A stretch of DNA of 64,000 nucleotides from Nereocystis luetkeana (GCA_031213475.1 JARUPZ010000020.1:2906975-2970974), one strand, 5' to 3'; positions 1 to 12,030 are shown, counted from the stretch's first letter. Numbers and translations are program-made. The notes: generated by a model not told the origin, from the sequence alone.

Positions 1-1370
1 GTGCACTCTTTGGTGGGATATAAGAGGGTGTCGGGTGCGCCAGAGAGCAGCAGTCATAGGCGACCCGGAACGGGGAACGGGGTGTTTTCGTGAGAGGTCG
101 AAGTTGCAAAAGCTAGCAGCGCAAAAAACTCGCAAAATCCTTCAGCTTTTGTTTTAACGCGCGTGATCACCATTGATATTATTAATTTAGTATTGGCCAT
201 GATGCATCACCGATGAAAAAAAATGCTTTCACCAAAAGTTGGCTAGTCTCCTGGCGGTGTTGATAAGCAGGTGGCGCCACCGAAAAAAATGGGGACAGGG
301 CAAATACGCTCCCGGTGTACAGGGGCGATGAGTTTGTGACCCCAAAAAAGTGCAAAAAGGGCTACCAGGTATAAATTAAGAAAACAAATCTGGATTGTTG
401 TAAATTTGCAAGCACTTTCTCTGAAAGATCGCAAAATATCTTTTTTTTTTGCAAATACCTTCCTCTATTTCCAGGTCGTCTGTAATGTTTGGCGAAACGC
501 GCATCTGTGCGCGCTCACTCGATAACCGCTTCCTGAGAGGTGCTTCCTCGTTGTACTTCTGTACTGCTGACGCGCCATTCATGTCCTGTGAACACAGACT
601 CAATATTTAGGACACGAGTTGATGTGGAAACAACAGCAGCAGCAACAACAGAAACAACAACAACAACAGCAACAACAACAACACCAACATCAACACCAAC
701 ACCAACATCAACACCAACACCAACACCAACACCAACACCAACAACAACACCAACAACAACACCAACACCAGCAACAGCAACAGCAACAACAACAACAAAA
801 CCAGTCGGCGTAGCTCGTTCCGGCTGAAAAAAAAAGGTGTGTGCACTGGCTGCTTGCGGTAGTGCTGATGTCGCTGTCGACAGTTTTCTATTAATACAAT
901 TAATATGTACCACCAACAGCAGCACGGCAGCGCACTATTAATATATTCATATTAATACCTACTGACCAAGTACTGACAGACTGCTGTAAAAAAGCACCAT
1001 TACCGCCTGCGACTGCGATTCAATCTAAAGGCCCGCATTCCGAGAAGCGTCTAGCTCTGGCCTCTGGCCGTTAACATAAGATCCGTTCAATCTTAATAGC
1101 ACATTTAAACGGGCATTATATTCCGGGCCAGAGGGGTGTATACCTGGTGCGCACATATTATACCTACTGTAGATAACAGGTACACCCTGATATACCGGAA
1201 CCTCGGTTTGTTCACTTTTTGTTTTGGTCTGAGGTGTAGATGTCCTTCAGACATCATGTGTACTATTATTTGCTTGTTTCTTTTTTTACCCAGAGGTATT
1301 TTTTTTTACTCCAGAGTTATTGGAGCCTGTCCTGCGACCACGGACTGCACTGTATTGTGGCGATGAGTTA
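1..1370. other. No gene recognised
   Basis: Apart from the microsatellite at 629-805, this stretch holds AT-rich sequence with several TATTAATA and TACCAGGTA/TACTGTA-type palindromes. I see no exon with convincing splice sites on either strand. Confidence 0.4.
629..805. repeat. CAA/CAC/CAG microsatellite
   Basis: Imperfect trinucleotide and hexanucleotide array of CAA, CAC and CAG. It opens long frames on both strands (poly-Gln/His on plus; Val- or Leu-rich on minus) that have no other coding character, so I read it as a simple repeat and not a polyglutamine gene. Confidence 0.85.
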
Positions 1371-1371
1371 A

Positions 1372-2072
1372 GGCCGTCTTTCACGACGCATATATAGCAA
1401 AAAACTTCCTAAATTTCCATAATATGGAAATTTTTACGTGCCAAAATAGCAAACAACTTGCCAAGATATTCTTTGGGAATTACACTTCCTGTTCGCTGTA
1501 GAATTCATGGAGAGAGAAATTTGCTATGGTATCTGCTGTTCAGCCCAATAACGCCAACGCAAGGTTATACAAACCAGACCAGCTCACGACGCCCTACGTT
1601 AGACTCGCTCTAACTTGTGTAGTAGAGGGAGATATGAAGGATAACCGATGGTATCGATCACGGTGATGATAGGGCTGGCGACACTGGCCGTGAGCCCCGT
1701 GTGGATGCAACATGGGTGCCGTTTTGTGCGGGGGCTAAAACAGAATAACAAAACAGCAGTCGTCACAGCTTTTCCCAGGGGATGTTGGCCCGGGTGGAAG
1801 GACTGCTGACCTCTAAGGTACGTGGGCTGTGCCTGGAGTCGTTTCTGCGGCAGCATTTACTCAATATAGAGCGTCGGCGTGCCGTCGGCTACCTGCTGCT
1901 GCTGCTGTGGGGGGTTTGAATAATATCTGAGGGCGTTATGATGCGAACACTTGCCAAATATTGCCACATACGCAACCTTTCACGATAGAAGGTTTTGGTA
2001 ACTTCATGGAAAATTTGTCTTGCTAAAATAGCAAGTTTTTGCTATTTCATTCGGTCGTTAAAAACGGCCCTT
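1372..2072. mobile_element. Possible non-autonomous DNA transposon with terminal inverted repeats
   Basis: The left edge (AAGGCCGTCTTTCACGAC) and the reverse complement of the right edge (AAGGGCCGTTTTTAACGAC) match over about 19 bases with a few differences. The subterminal parts also share AT-rich blocks built on TTGCC and AAAATAGCAA. No transposase frame lies inside. I could not define the target duplication, so the limits are approximate. Confidence 0.35.
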
Positions 2073-2319
2073 GATGTGAGAACAAAAACAACAACAACAA
2101 CTGGTGTAGTATATGTACCACTCTGCTCCGATATATAAGGAACGTTTGTATATTAAAACTCGATTTAAATGGTCCTTGTACTTCGGTACAAGCGTGATCT
2201 GTACATATTACTGTTTGTTGTAGTATGATCCCATAATATACGGGTAAAACAGCAGATGGTATCATATCAGATGTACGAGCTCGTACTCGTGAAAAAAACT
2301 CAGCAGGTACATACGACAT

Positions 2320-4350
2320 ACGCGATTGCAGAGCAGCGCACTAACTGCAACCTACACCATCACCGTTCGCGCTCTCGACATCCGGCGGTTATGTTCCTGC
2401 GGAGAGTCGATAATATTTCTGAGACAGGGTGGGCAAAACGGAATCAGGTCCCCGGGTCGGATCAGGGTGAGAGGGAGAGGGAGAGGGTGGTGTAGGTGTC
2501 CCGTCCGAAAAAACGGTGGTCTTTTGGGTTTGGTCTCAACACTAAAACACTGATAAAAATATTAGGGTGCTGTTCTAAAGTGGCAATTAGGGGCGCCCGC
2601 GATTGCAGCAGGAAAAGCCAAAATACATGCGAAATGCGGAGCGCGGGTTTGCTTGTAATAAGGATGTTTGTTTCCTATGCGGTTCGATTTCAAGCTCCAG
2701 GTTTGTATTTTTCGATCCTATTGAGGAAGCATTATGCAGTCCGAATATGCCAATTCTGACCGGATTTGTTTGCGATTTGCGAAAGGTCGTCAGATTTTGG
2801 CGACCCCAGTCGTTAGGTTTTTGGCCCAAAATCTGACGACTTGGGTCATCAGATTCTCAAATCGAAAAATTGTACCAGGTATGGTCTCTAAATTCAAGAT
2901 TTTATCCACGACGGCAAACAGAAGCAGAACGATCGATGAGTTGGTTGGTAACACAGTTGTATAGTGACGTCGTTTTGAGCCAGACGCGCGGTCGGCGCGT
3001 CTCCCCGTGGCCAGACTATAGTCGGCTGGCGCGAGCTCGGAGCTAGAGACCAAGAGAAGCGCACTCGGCGCGCACCTTTCCGTGGATACATACTCGTAAA
3101 CTACAGCAGCAGCAGTCAGTCACATTTTCAAATACAAAATACAAAGACAGGTCGACTCGGACGCTTGGGTCCTAAGAGCAGTGTACCGCACCCAGCGCGT
3201 CTCTTCGCGGCGCCAGACCACAACAACAAAACAGCAGTTGGTTGATTTTTTGCTCCTGGAGAATTTCACGAAAAGTGAACGCCTCCGTATATTGATACAT
3301 ATCTCCAACTATTTCCAAACTCTGGAAATTGTGGCAAAAAAACGCTCTCCGTTAAGAATGAGCCTTAACCTTTTAGAACCGCAGTCCCATATGCGGGGAC
3401 AAACGAGTCAAATTTCAAGTAGTTTGTCCCCAAAACGGGACTGCGGTTGTAAAGGGGTTAATGTTTAATAGGCGTTTGCTCGAATCTCTGCACGCACAGT
3501 AGTAAATCCGATGTCTCCGCGTAGGAAGACCGTTTCGATTTGCGAAATTCGCAGGTGAAAATGCGATCATCAGACCAAAATCTGGAGCTCAAAATCTGAG
3601 CCGCAGAGGAAACAGCCTAATTGCAACCCACAAGACCACCGTTCCATGCTCTCAGCCTCCGGCGGCTCCTGCGGAGCGTTGGTCAGATTTTTGCACCACT
3701 TTATGCCGGCAGGGTGGGCAAAATGGGATCAAGGGCCGATCAAGTCCGGGTTGGATCAGGGTGAGGGAGAGGGTCGTGTCAATGTTCCGACCGAAAAAAC
3801 GGCGGTCTTTCGGGGTTGCTCCAACACTGCTGTAATAGTATCAATAGAACACCGACAATGCGTACCTGATACCATGGCACCAGGCAGCGTGTAAATTACA
3901 GCGGTCGTACGTACGGCAGTTCCAAAGTCGCAATTAGGAGCGCCCGCGATTGCAGCAGAAAGAGCCGGAATGTATGCGAAAAAAACGCGGGCATCGCTTG
4001 AACGACTGCGGCTAGGTACTGCTTTGCTGCAGTACCTGGTATAAAGTACAGCAATCCGAAGTACCAGGTAGCACTGATCAACGTTTGATCGTACTTCTGT
4101 CTGCACCACTCAGAAGAGGAAGCAGGGTGGCGAAATGGGGTCAGGTCCGGGTGGGATCAGTGTGCAGAGGGAGAGGGTGGGGTCGGTGTTCCCGGTGTTG
4201 CGGACAACGAACGAAAAACGGTGGTCTTTCGGGGTTGGCCCCACGCTAAAACACTGATAATTGTTAGTGCTCCAGTTCCACAGTATTAATATTAATACCA
4301 ATAGTAGAATTGCAATTACTGCGCGCGGCCAAAAAATGCGAAACGCGGGT
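2320..4350. repeat. Local repeat block, about three diverged copies
   Basis: A unit containing a GGGTGGGCAAAATGGGATC-like block, then GGTGAGGGAGAGGG, then an ACGGTGGTCTTTCGGGGTT-like block and finally a GCGCCCGCGATTGCAGCAG block occurs at about 2428-2650, 3712-3990 and 4125-4345. The copies are in the same direction and diverged. A separate palindromic MITE sits between the first two (3369-3465). Confidence 0.6.
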
Positions 4351-4927
4351 ACTGCTGCACTACCAGGTACTTATTACTGCTACTGTCTGTTGCTGTACTG
4401 ATCACCGCAAAATGAATACGTACAGCAAAGCAGTACGGTGGACTTGCTGTCTCTCCCATCGTGCATTTTGATGATTCCCGTAGGGCAGGTTGTAGTTGCT
4501 CTCGTAAGTCAAGCCTAGTCTGCGCTGCTGCTGCTGCTGCTTGTGAAGCTGCTGTTGCTCACAGAGCAAGATTCTTGCACACGTATACGAGTATACAGCA
4601 GCAGTGTACCTGGTACAGCCGATCTACGTACACTACACCGCAGTATCTGATCTATCATGGGTGAGTTTCAACCATACCGATTTCCCGCCCAATCGCCCAC
4701 ACAGAACAACAGCAGTGCTGAAGAGAACGGCAAGCACAGCGGGAGACAACAGTACCCTATTAGTAGCGACTCAGGGGGGCCTCTTGCGGAGGGGCGGGCG
4801 TACTTGAGTCCGAGACGGGAAATGTCACAGCATTTAACAACAAAACCAGCAAAATGTCTGCACGCAGAGTCAAAGAAGACGATAGGAATTCTCACTATTA
4901 ATGAATCAACCAGCAGAAGCAGCTTAC

Positions 4928-5162
4928 CTTCTGATGTCGCGACGAAGCCGCCGCCCACGGGCACAACTTGTCCGGGCACCCTCATTTTCCTTCGACCTGC
5001 TAAGAAGGGCTCCAGCGAAGCGTTCCCGGCTTCCATGTGTGGTCGTCCTCCGTATCCTCGTTCTATTGGAACAGCCGGGACTCTGCTGGCTCTTGAGCGC
5101 AGAGCAAGAGCAAAGAGAAAGAGAATCGTGTGAAACAACCGCAGCAAGAATAATGCCGTCAT
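4928..5162 (-). CDS. Candidate exon of an unidentified minus-strand gene
   Basis: The minus strand reads 78 codons and ends at a strong donor, GAAG|GTAAGC, with phase 1. Read from the ATG at 5162 it starts with a very hydrophobic Leu/Phe segment that looks like a signal peptide. That segment is, however, encoded by a pyrimidine-rich tract ending in AG (exon start then at 5091 or 5082), so it may be the 3' end of an intron instead. The body contains the segments RVPAVPIERGYGGRPH and RVPGQVVPVGGGFVAT, a beta-rich composition. I found no matching next exon to the left. Function unknown. Confidence 0.35.
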
Positions 5163-5952
5163 ATTTCGTGGACGCCCGTAAGAATAAAAGAATTTTTACA
5201 AAAAAACAAGGGGAAAATTACCAAAGTTTGGAAAATCGAACCAAAATGAAAATGATTAACCCTGAAAAAAGGAAAAAGGTCAAACTTGAAGAAAAAAGCG
5301 TCTATTAGTTACCAGGTACACAATACCGCAGCACACATCGGATAGTCGGGAGCACGCACGAGTAGGTCGTAGCACGATTTTTTTCCGAGCGCTGTGTGTA
5401 GATACAGCAGGTAGCACGACGATGCATGTGGCACAACGCCGGCGCATAGCCGCACAGACATAAAGTGCGCTGCAGGTTGTGTCAACAAGTGAGTCAAACT
5501 GCAAGATTTTGGGATCCAGGTTCTAGGTTTTGATCTTTGTCTCTTTTAGATTTTTGGATCAGTCGAAAAACGGGCGAGTTAAACCAACCCCAGTTCCTAC
5601 ACCACTCGTCACTGGGAAAAACATGCGGCGTGATTACCAGCTTAGGCCAAATTCTGTGTCTCCCTCGAGTCAGAGTGCCCCTTCCCGCGACCGACAACCT
5701 GCGAGCACACTACACAGAACCCTCGGGACGGCGACCTAGAGCAAGCGCCCTATAGCCGGAGTTGGGTGTGTGTGTGGTGGCCGACAATCCACTGACAGTA
5801 ATACAGCTAAAACGGACAGACAAGTCTGCGTCTTCAAAAGCAATCCACCTCAACAACAATACACCAGCAGTGAGCAGCCAAAACCAGGAGGACCGCGGCA
5901 GACGCAGACGCAGCTACGAGTCTTTAGCCCAAGGTTTTAGACGCATCCCACT

Positions 5953-6296
5953 ATGCGCCGCTGCTGTACCGTGTGTGCCTTCCAGTGGGCCACGGTCGTC
6001 CTACTGGCTCTAGTTTGCGGGTCATCGGGCTTCGTCGTCCCCACGCCCCGTGCTTCCCGAGCTGCTGCATCGCGTTGCGGTTCTGAAGCACTGCTACCTG
6101 ATGTCACGCATGATGTACGTATGCGACCGCGCCTATTCGATGGGGCTTCGACGGGTTTGAGGGTCGTCGAGGGGGGGATGTCGCGGCCGCCGGCAAAGAC
6201 GACGAATATTGCCTTGGCGGCCTCACGCGGCGGGGGGCGGGGTGAAGAAGACACGGAGGACGAAGTCGAGGAGAAAAGCACCGGAATAGAGCCCAA
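5953..6296 (+). CDS. Exon 1 of the plastid-targeted protein
   Basis: Starts at the ATG that begins the signal peptide and ends at donor GTGAGT with two bases of a Lys codon. It encodes the presequence and an acidic, Gly-rich region ending in EEKSTGIEP. Confidence 0.75.
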
Positions 6297-8960
6297 GTGA
6301 GTGCCGGCCCCAATCTCCACGTTGTTGAACACCAGGTACCTGGAACATGTACATTCAGATACCTGGTACCTGCTTGCTCATTACCCAGGTACCTGGTACC
6401 TAGTACCTGGTACCAGTTTTCACGTACAGGCAGTACGAGGTATGAGGTACCAGGTATCAGGTACCTGGTATGAAATATCAGAGGAACACCAGGACAGGTA
6501 CCTTGCACGTACTCGTACTGCTATTCAACAGCTGACAGCTCTCTTGGATGCCTGATAGTTCGTACCTGGTACTTACTATTAATACTACGTCGCAGTCCAT
6601 TGGGAAGAGTTCCACGAGTGTGTGTGTGTGTGTGTGTGTTCTTCACATTAAACCGTTCTTTCTACCCGTCGACATCCAGCACAACCAGTGTCCGTGCCGA
6701 TTCTTCAATCCTAGAAGAGATACAAGTTCTGTGGTCACGAGTGAATAGGCACTGCTGTAAATCACACAATCACACATTCTGATATTCTGATACTCCGCTG
6801 TACGTACGAGGACCCCTAATAATACGCTTGTACGGTTGGGCTGAAACGCACAGCAGGAAAATATGAACTTCGGGAGTCGTTATCGTACTGGATTTAGCGC
6901 AGAACGCGCCCATTCTCGAAAGCAAGAAATCCAGCCTCGGCCAGCTTTCCGTGTTTTTTTGCGACAGCAGTGGTAGGTGTCCTGAGCTGTAATATTCCAC
7001 ACGTCACACAGACGATCTACAGATAGATCGTCTGATAGATCATCTACAGATCCTAGCCTGCCGTTACGAGATGTTGTGTAAGATCTACCTGTACGGCACA
7101 GATATATTCAACCCCGGAAACGTGTACGAGAAAATGCAGTTTCTTCGGCTCCCATCCGGCAACACCGATCTCGAAGATCATACCTCTGGCACCTGTTACA
7201 GATCAGGTCTCTATCCAATGATATCTGCCTTGAAGGATCTAGATCATGAGCTGGGAATGATCTGTCTGATCTGCCTGATCCGTCGGATGTCCGCAACATT
7301 CGCATCATGCATACCCACCCTGTAGTTGTTGAGGTCGAGCGCTGCACCCGCGTGCGCTCGCTCCTCAAACCAGATATCGGGGAAAGACGAAAGGCCTTGC
7401 TTCGTTTGCGGAGGGAGACCTGAAACCAGTGTACGATTACGTACAGTATAAGCCCGCCAACCAGGAAATGCCCCGTAAAAACAGGATGCTCACTTTTTGG
7501 AGAACGCTAAGAAAAATGGATTAAAAGAAACGGCTCAGTGGTGAACTCTACACTAAATCCTATATAATAGCCTATGCTCAAGGTTGTCTGAAGATGGCGC
7601 CCCAATAAGAATCTCAGGCTTGCCCAGATTAGTTTTTTTTTTTCTGTGGACCCATACTATGTAGTGCGTGGGTTTTTTGTTGTTGTGAGACGGCCCTCGT
7701 TACGGCGCCTTGTCTTCCGGCACTGACATGCCCGTTACACAACTCTTTTGGGACCTGACTATTTTAGGACGGCGGTCACGATTTGGGCACAACCTACTTT
7801 GAGTTGTTTGCCCCCAAAACGGGACTGCGGTCCTAACAGGGTTGAAAGAGGGAATCAGGGGTGTTCACGGGTCATGACCCGACCCGCGGGCCGGATCAGG
7901 AGGTCGTTAAAAAAATCTCCCGGATCTGGTCAGGAGGTATTCTAAGTTTCACAGGCCGGGACGAGTAGCGCCGGGTCGGGTGGGTGACCCCACCCGACCC
8001 AGCCCGCGAGTTTTTGCCCGACCCGTGAACCGCATGGAACAGCCTTGATCAAAATGGCAATTACGGCATCAGCCACATATCGCGAAGCAATCCGGGCTCC
8101 TGGAGTTTTAGAGTTCAAGTCCGGACGCTTGTCTGACCTGCAGTTCAGCTAGCTGCATGACGCGCGATCGGCAGGTACTTATTGCTGTAGGATCTTCCTA
8201 TTGGTGGACGGGTGAAAATACCGCCCTGTCTTCGTTTTTATGTTATCCTCTCTCCGTGGGTCACGAAAGGGTTACACATCATGAAAGGTGTTGGCTGTGC
8301 CAATCAGATCGCCCGAAGGATCTACGTGACGCCCTCCCCGCTCGAACTATTAATATCACGAGATACCATACTTCGGGTTAGGGTTAGGGTTATATATCAA
8401 TACTAACCAGGACCGAATATGGTCCATAAACCCAGGGGGATAACACGAAGTAAATATACCGTTTTTACCGGTAGTTTTTCTGGGGTATATGCGAGGTTCT
8501 GATTGTTATGGCTCCTCGTAACACCGCTAAACAGAAGTGGTTGGCCCGGGCTGGATTGATCGATTTTTTATTCGGGCAAGGGTGTGCCGCCTCGTTATCT
8601 CCAGTACATGGGCTCCTGCGTTTCTTGCCTGATCTATAAATCAGTAAACCTCAGCCTGCGCCTTTCCTGCGCTCCGTAGTGCTCGCTTTTCTGAGCGATA
8701 AGCGGGCCATACCCACTGTGCTGTAGATGTTCTGTGTTCTGTAGCTATTTGTTTTTTCGGTTGTAGTGCGGAAGGCGGTCTGTTGAAGGGTCATTCCGCG
8801 GTCTCCGATGCTAGTTTATAATCAACGACCTATATTGACACCCCCCCCGTGCGTGTACGTACCTTCGCGTCCCAGGTACCTCGCCGCGATTGTGGTGTTC
8901 GCCTTCGCGGCGCTCTACGACCTGTTCGTCACCCACGAGGGCCGCCTGTGGGAGTTGTAA
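5953..8960 (+). CDS. Two-exon gene: small plastid-targeted membrane protein, function unknown
   Basis: Coding parts are 5953-6296 and 8876-8960, giving 142 residues. The N-terminus has a positively charged start, a hydrophobic core (about residues 11-22) and the junction GSSG-FVVP followed by Ser/Arg/Ala-rich sequence. This is the signal peptide plus transit peptide, with Phe at the cleavage site, that is known for secondary plastids of heterokont algae. The middle is acidic and probably disordered. The C-terminus has one membrane helix (YLAAIVVFAFAALYDLFV) and a short charged tail. The donor is AA|GTGAGT and the acceptor TCCCAG|G; phase 2 is kept, making one Lys codon across the junction. 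I do not recognise the family. Targeting and location are inferred from the presequence. Confidence 0.75.
6333..6580. repeat. Cluster of TACCAGGTA/TACCTGGTA palindromes
   Basis: More than ten copies of ACCAGGTA or TACCTGGT occur in about 250 bases, often directly abutting (for example GGTACCTGGTACCTAG). The same short motif is scattered singly through the whole window. Confidence 0.8.
7015..7310 (-). repeat. GATC-rich dispersed repeat (family E), partial
   Basis: Contains the reverse complement of the recurring block AACGGCAGG...GATCATCTACAG and many GATCTAGATCAT motifs. Other members lie at 9840-9935, 10835-11110, 15062-15365, 18308-18500, 53225-53330, 57040-57320 and 62070-62260. I see no inverted termini and no coding capacity. 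Confidence 0.6.
7430..7690. repeat. Dispersed repeat, pair with 22850-23010
   Basis: Shares the blocks AGCCCGCCAACCAGGAA, CACTAAATCCTATATAA and GGCGCCCCAATAAG with 22850-23010, where they appear in the opposite orientation. No frame in either copy looks coding. Confidence 0.55.
7764..7846. mobile_element. Palindromic MITE (family B), diverged
   Basis: The right half, CCCCCAAAACGGGACTGCGG, matches the family; the left half is diverged (TTTTAGGACGGCGGTCACG). The full family is an almost perfect inverted repeat of about 95 bases. Confidence 0.55.
7856..8047. mobile_element. Non-autonomous hAT-like element
   Basis: Begins CAGGGGTGTTCACGGGTC and ends with GACCCGTGAAC followed by GGAACAGCCTT, so the ends are inverted copies rich in GGGTCGGGT. 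Ends of the type (C/T)AGGGxTGTxxACGGGTCGGG are typical of non-autonomous hAT elements in many eukaryotes. No transposase inside. Confidence 0.5.
8876..8960 (+). CDS. Exon 2 of the plastid-targeted protein
   Basis: Follows the acceptor TTCGCGTCCCAG. One base completes the split Lys codon, then 27 codons and TAA. It holds the only membrane helix and ends in THEGRLWEL. Confidence 0.75.
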
Positions 8961-8984
8961 CAGCCCCGTTAAACCTAAGTTGGC

Positions 8985-9400
8985 GTTCCGCCAGAGGTTG
9001 TTCTTCCGGGAGAATCATGCGTTTCGCAAGCAGTTGGCAGAGATTGGCGTTTTCACGAGAAGTTGGCGTTTCGCAAAAAAGTTGGCGTTTCTTTAGAACG
9101 TTTTAAAAGTATTTTCTCCTTCTGCGAGGAGTCACCGTTTCTCGACAACTTGCCGTTTCGCGAGAAGTTGCCGATTCGCAAAGAACTTGATACTTCGTGA
9201 GTGCTTGCCGTTTCGAATCAAGTCGGCGATTCGCGAAAAGTTGTCGTTTCGTAAGACTTTGGCGTTTCGCAAGGAGCTCTGCCGTTTTGCAAGAACAATA
9301 GCGTTTCGCAAGAAGATGGCGTTTCGCAAGGATGAGTGGGGTGTTTGAAAGAAGTTGGCGTTTCGCACAAAGATGACGGTTCGCGAAGCTTTCCTACTTC
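8985..9400. repeat. Degenerate 17-bp tandem repeat
   Basis: About 20 units of the type GTTGGCGTTTCGCAAGA run through this interval. They open Arg/Asn/Ser-rich frames on the minus strand that are simply the repeat read as protein. Confidence 0.75.
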
Positions 9401-10370
9401 TTTTGTTGAGCTCAAGGGGCGTCTCTTGCCGAAAGCCCCCCCCCCCGTGCCGCTGGGCCAAGGGTTGAGTGCTTCTTGCGCTGGGTCCCATTGTCGCGCG
9501 TACCTTTGTAATATTAGGTTGTCTTGTGCTGGCTGTCGTGGTCGCGTGCACCTGGTACCGGTACGATTCAGAGGTGGTGCTTTTGGAACTTCGGCAAGCA
9601 AAAATGGATTGAAAAAACGATGGTGATTACAGCGGCGGCCGCCGGCAGTATCCCGGCGCTGCTGGTCGAGTTAGGGAAGTGACTATATATGTTGTCTCGT
9701 CAGCGCAACCGCTCTGCGAGAGGAGTTATGGTCGCACACCGCGCTTGCAGCATGATACCGCTCTCGTCCTGCGAACTGCTGTCGCCCTGAGCAGTTGGTA
9801 GCATGAACCTCGTGTATCTGCGTCTCACACGTCGGACTAATCTATCACGATCTATCCGATATATCTGCCTAAATTAGCCCATTTACTGTAGATCCCAGCT
9901 TGCCGTTGTTAGATGCTGTGCAAGATGACGTATTTCTCTCTAGTGACCACGAGGTTAGGAGTCACCGCCCCCACACACGCAACCATGCGATTGGACGTGA
10001 CATGTGCCGCTTGGCGTCCTGATCCTCGGAGTAGCGCGTGGCGTCCCGAGCCTCGTAGTAGCAGCTCGTCGCCGTCAGGCGCAGAAGAAGTACCAGTCTT
10101 GACCCGACGGCCGCAGGCTGAGACTCCTCGCGCCATGTCCGCTTCCTCTTCCAAACGACGCGCATTCATGCTTGCATCCCCGTAAATCTACCACCATTTT
10201 ACGGTGAATTTGGCACCGGGGCAGAATGGGTGATTGATACGTTTGTGATAAAACGGTATGCCGTGACAGAAAACGGCTATCTCTATCATTGATCTGTCGG
10301 GCGTTGGGCTGATTTCCCACCTTCAACTGGGGGGAACTGAACAACACCGGGTATACCGTATTGTGGCTTT

Positions 10371-10461
10371 TAGGACCGCAGTCCCGTTTTGGGGGCAGCC
10401 TTCATATAGCTTGAGTGGTTCGTCCCCAAGGCGGGACTGACTGCGGTTTGCCCTCAAAGGG
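10371..10461. mobile_element. Palindromic MITE (family B)
   Basis: TTTTAGGACCGCAGTCCCG at the left and a matching GGCGGGACTGACTGCGG at the right form a hairpin-like inverted repeat about 90 bases long. Confidence 0.65.
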
Positions 10462-10834
10462 TCAAGGCAAACATTATTGTTAGGACTTTTCGAGACAAGA
10501 GACCTTTCGGTGGGTGAGCCTACTCGTAGGGAAAAGGCACCGGCTGGCGGCCAAGACTTCTCGTGCCCTACCCGCTTCCTCCCGCAAACGAAATGGTAAT
10601 GTTAACTGCCCGCAACGAGACGTGCAGCATCATCAGCTGCAAGCAGGCCGTTTGCGCGTACCTGGTATGGAACTGCGGATCAGAGCCAACGGTACCGGCA
10701 TATGCGTTGCTCTGCCGTTCTCCGGCGCACTGCTCAATAGTGAAAGGTAAAGTTTTCAAGGTCGTTTGAAGGCACGGGGATCGACCGCCTAAATAGTGAC
10801 CCTCTGTACGTACAGGCTTTCTAGAAGATGTCAC

Positions 10835-11110
10835 GCCCAGGGCAGATCATGGATTCCCTTGCTTGATGATCAAAAGTAGAAGATATTTCAAGACAGATCT
10901 ATTTATTGTACTTTCGATCTTGTATATCCTCTAGCTCATGTTGCCGGGTGGGACCCGTAGACAATCTGTATGATCTAGATCATGTTTCCTGGGTTGGATC
11001 TGCCCTATAAGGCAGATCTTGCACAGCATCTCACAACGGCAGGTCAGGAACTAGATCATCTACTGTAGACAGAACAAATAGATCATCATCTGTCAGAGGT
11101 GTGGAAGGTT
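10835..11110 (+). repeat. GATC-rich dispersed repeat (family E), long copy
   Basis: Holds the best preserved core of the family: ATGTTTCCTGGGTTGGATC, then a short hairpin CTGCCC-TATAA-GGCAG, then CACAACGGCAGG and GATCATCTAC. Copies at 15062, 57040 and 62070 are in the same direction. Confidence 0.65.
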
Positions 11111-11479
11111 CGAAGCTGTGCGCAGCACCCAGGAAGAACCGCTCACGAAAACTTGGGTTGATATTACAAAAAAAACAGCTTGAGCGCGAACGCGCGGCTG
11201 CTGCGAGTTAGCGCGTTCCTTCAACAGCGCCAACCGTAAAACTTACGACCTGCCACGCCCCTTCAAGAACCAATCGAATTCGGCACACAGACGTACGCGG
11301 TTTCCCGCTTCCCCTCTAGGCATTAGGGGGCACCCCTTTTTGTTGTGAAACGTCCAATCTCGTAAAACTTTTGCGTTATCACCTATCTTCTCTTAAGTAC
11401 AGCACATACGAAGTGCATCCTACCAACCCCGGTGTCTCAAATGTATTTGTTTCTCGTAATGTACACCAGGTAATATCAG

Positions 11480-12030
11480 CTCTTCAAGCGCGCCCAATCA
11501 CATCGAGACAAGATCTGCAAGTGCAACCGATCACGTCGATTAGTTTTTCAACCGCGCCCAACCACGGAGATCAGTTCTCCTATTGCAACCAAATCACACC
11601 AACCAGCTAGCCACATTCATCAGCTCTTGAAGTGCAACCAATCAACATCGACCAGCTTTTCAACTTCAAACCTATAATGTCGATCAGTCATTCAGATGCG
11701 ACAAACCATAGCAGTCAGCTCTTCAAGTGCATCCACCCACATCCATCAGCTCTTCGAGCCCAACCGATCAAGACCGACCAACTCTTCGAGTGCAACTACT
11801 TCTTGTGCATCCAAATCATATCGATCGGCAGCTGTTCAGGCGCATCCAATCAGACCCATCAGAGCACTTGAAGTGCAACCACCCACGTCGATCAGCTTCC
11901 CAAGCGAACTCAAAAATCACATCCAGATCAGCTCATTCGAGTGCAATCAATCAACAGCGATCAACCCATTCAAGTGCAATCAATCAATTTCGATCGACTC
12001 ATTCAAGTCCGAACACAATTACACCGATCC
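11480..12030. repeat. Degenerate tandem array, period about 40 bp
   Basis: Repeats of the type CAGCTCTTCAAGTGCAACC-AATCA-x-ATCGA run across the interval in one direction. Three overlapping plus-strand frames of 115-128 residues come from this array and share its repeated residues, so I do not call a gene. Confidence 0.65.

Larger units (their letters stand above)
6297..8875 (+). other. Intron of the plastid-protein gene
   Basis: GTGAGT...CAG intron of about 2.6 kb. It holds a dense cluster of TACCAGGTA/TACCTGGTA palindromes (6333-6580), a TG microsatellite near 6617-6640, a GATC-rich repeat, a member of a dispersed repeat pair (7430-7690), a palindromic MITE fragment and a hAT-like element. 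Confidence 0.65.

Noticed and set aside
515-925. Val-, Leu- or Gln/His-rich open frames on both strands
   Set aside because: They only translate the CAA/CAC microsatellite; flanks have no coding character.
8380-8400. GGGTTAGGGTTAGGGTTA, telomere-like
   Set aside because: Fewer than three units, internal, no extension; chance or a tiny relic.
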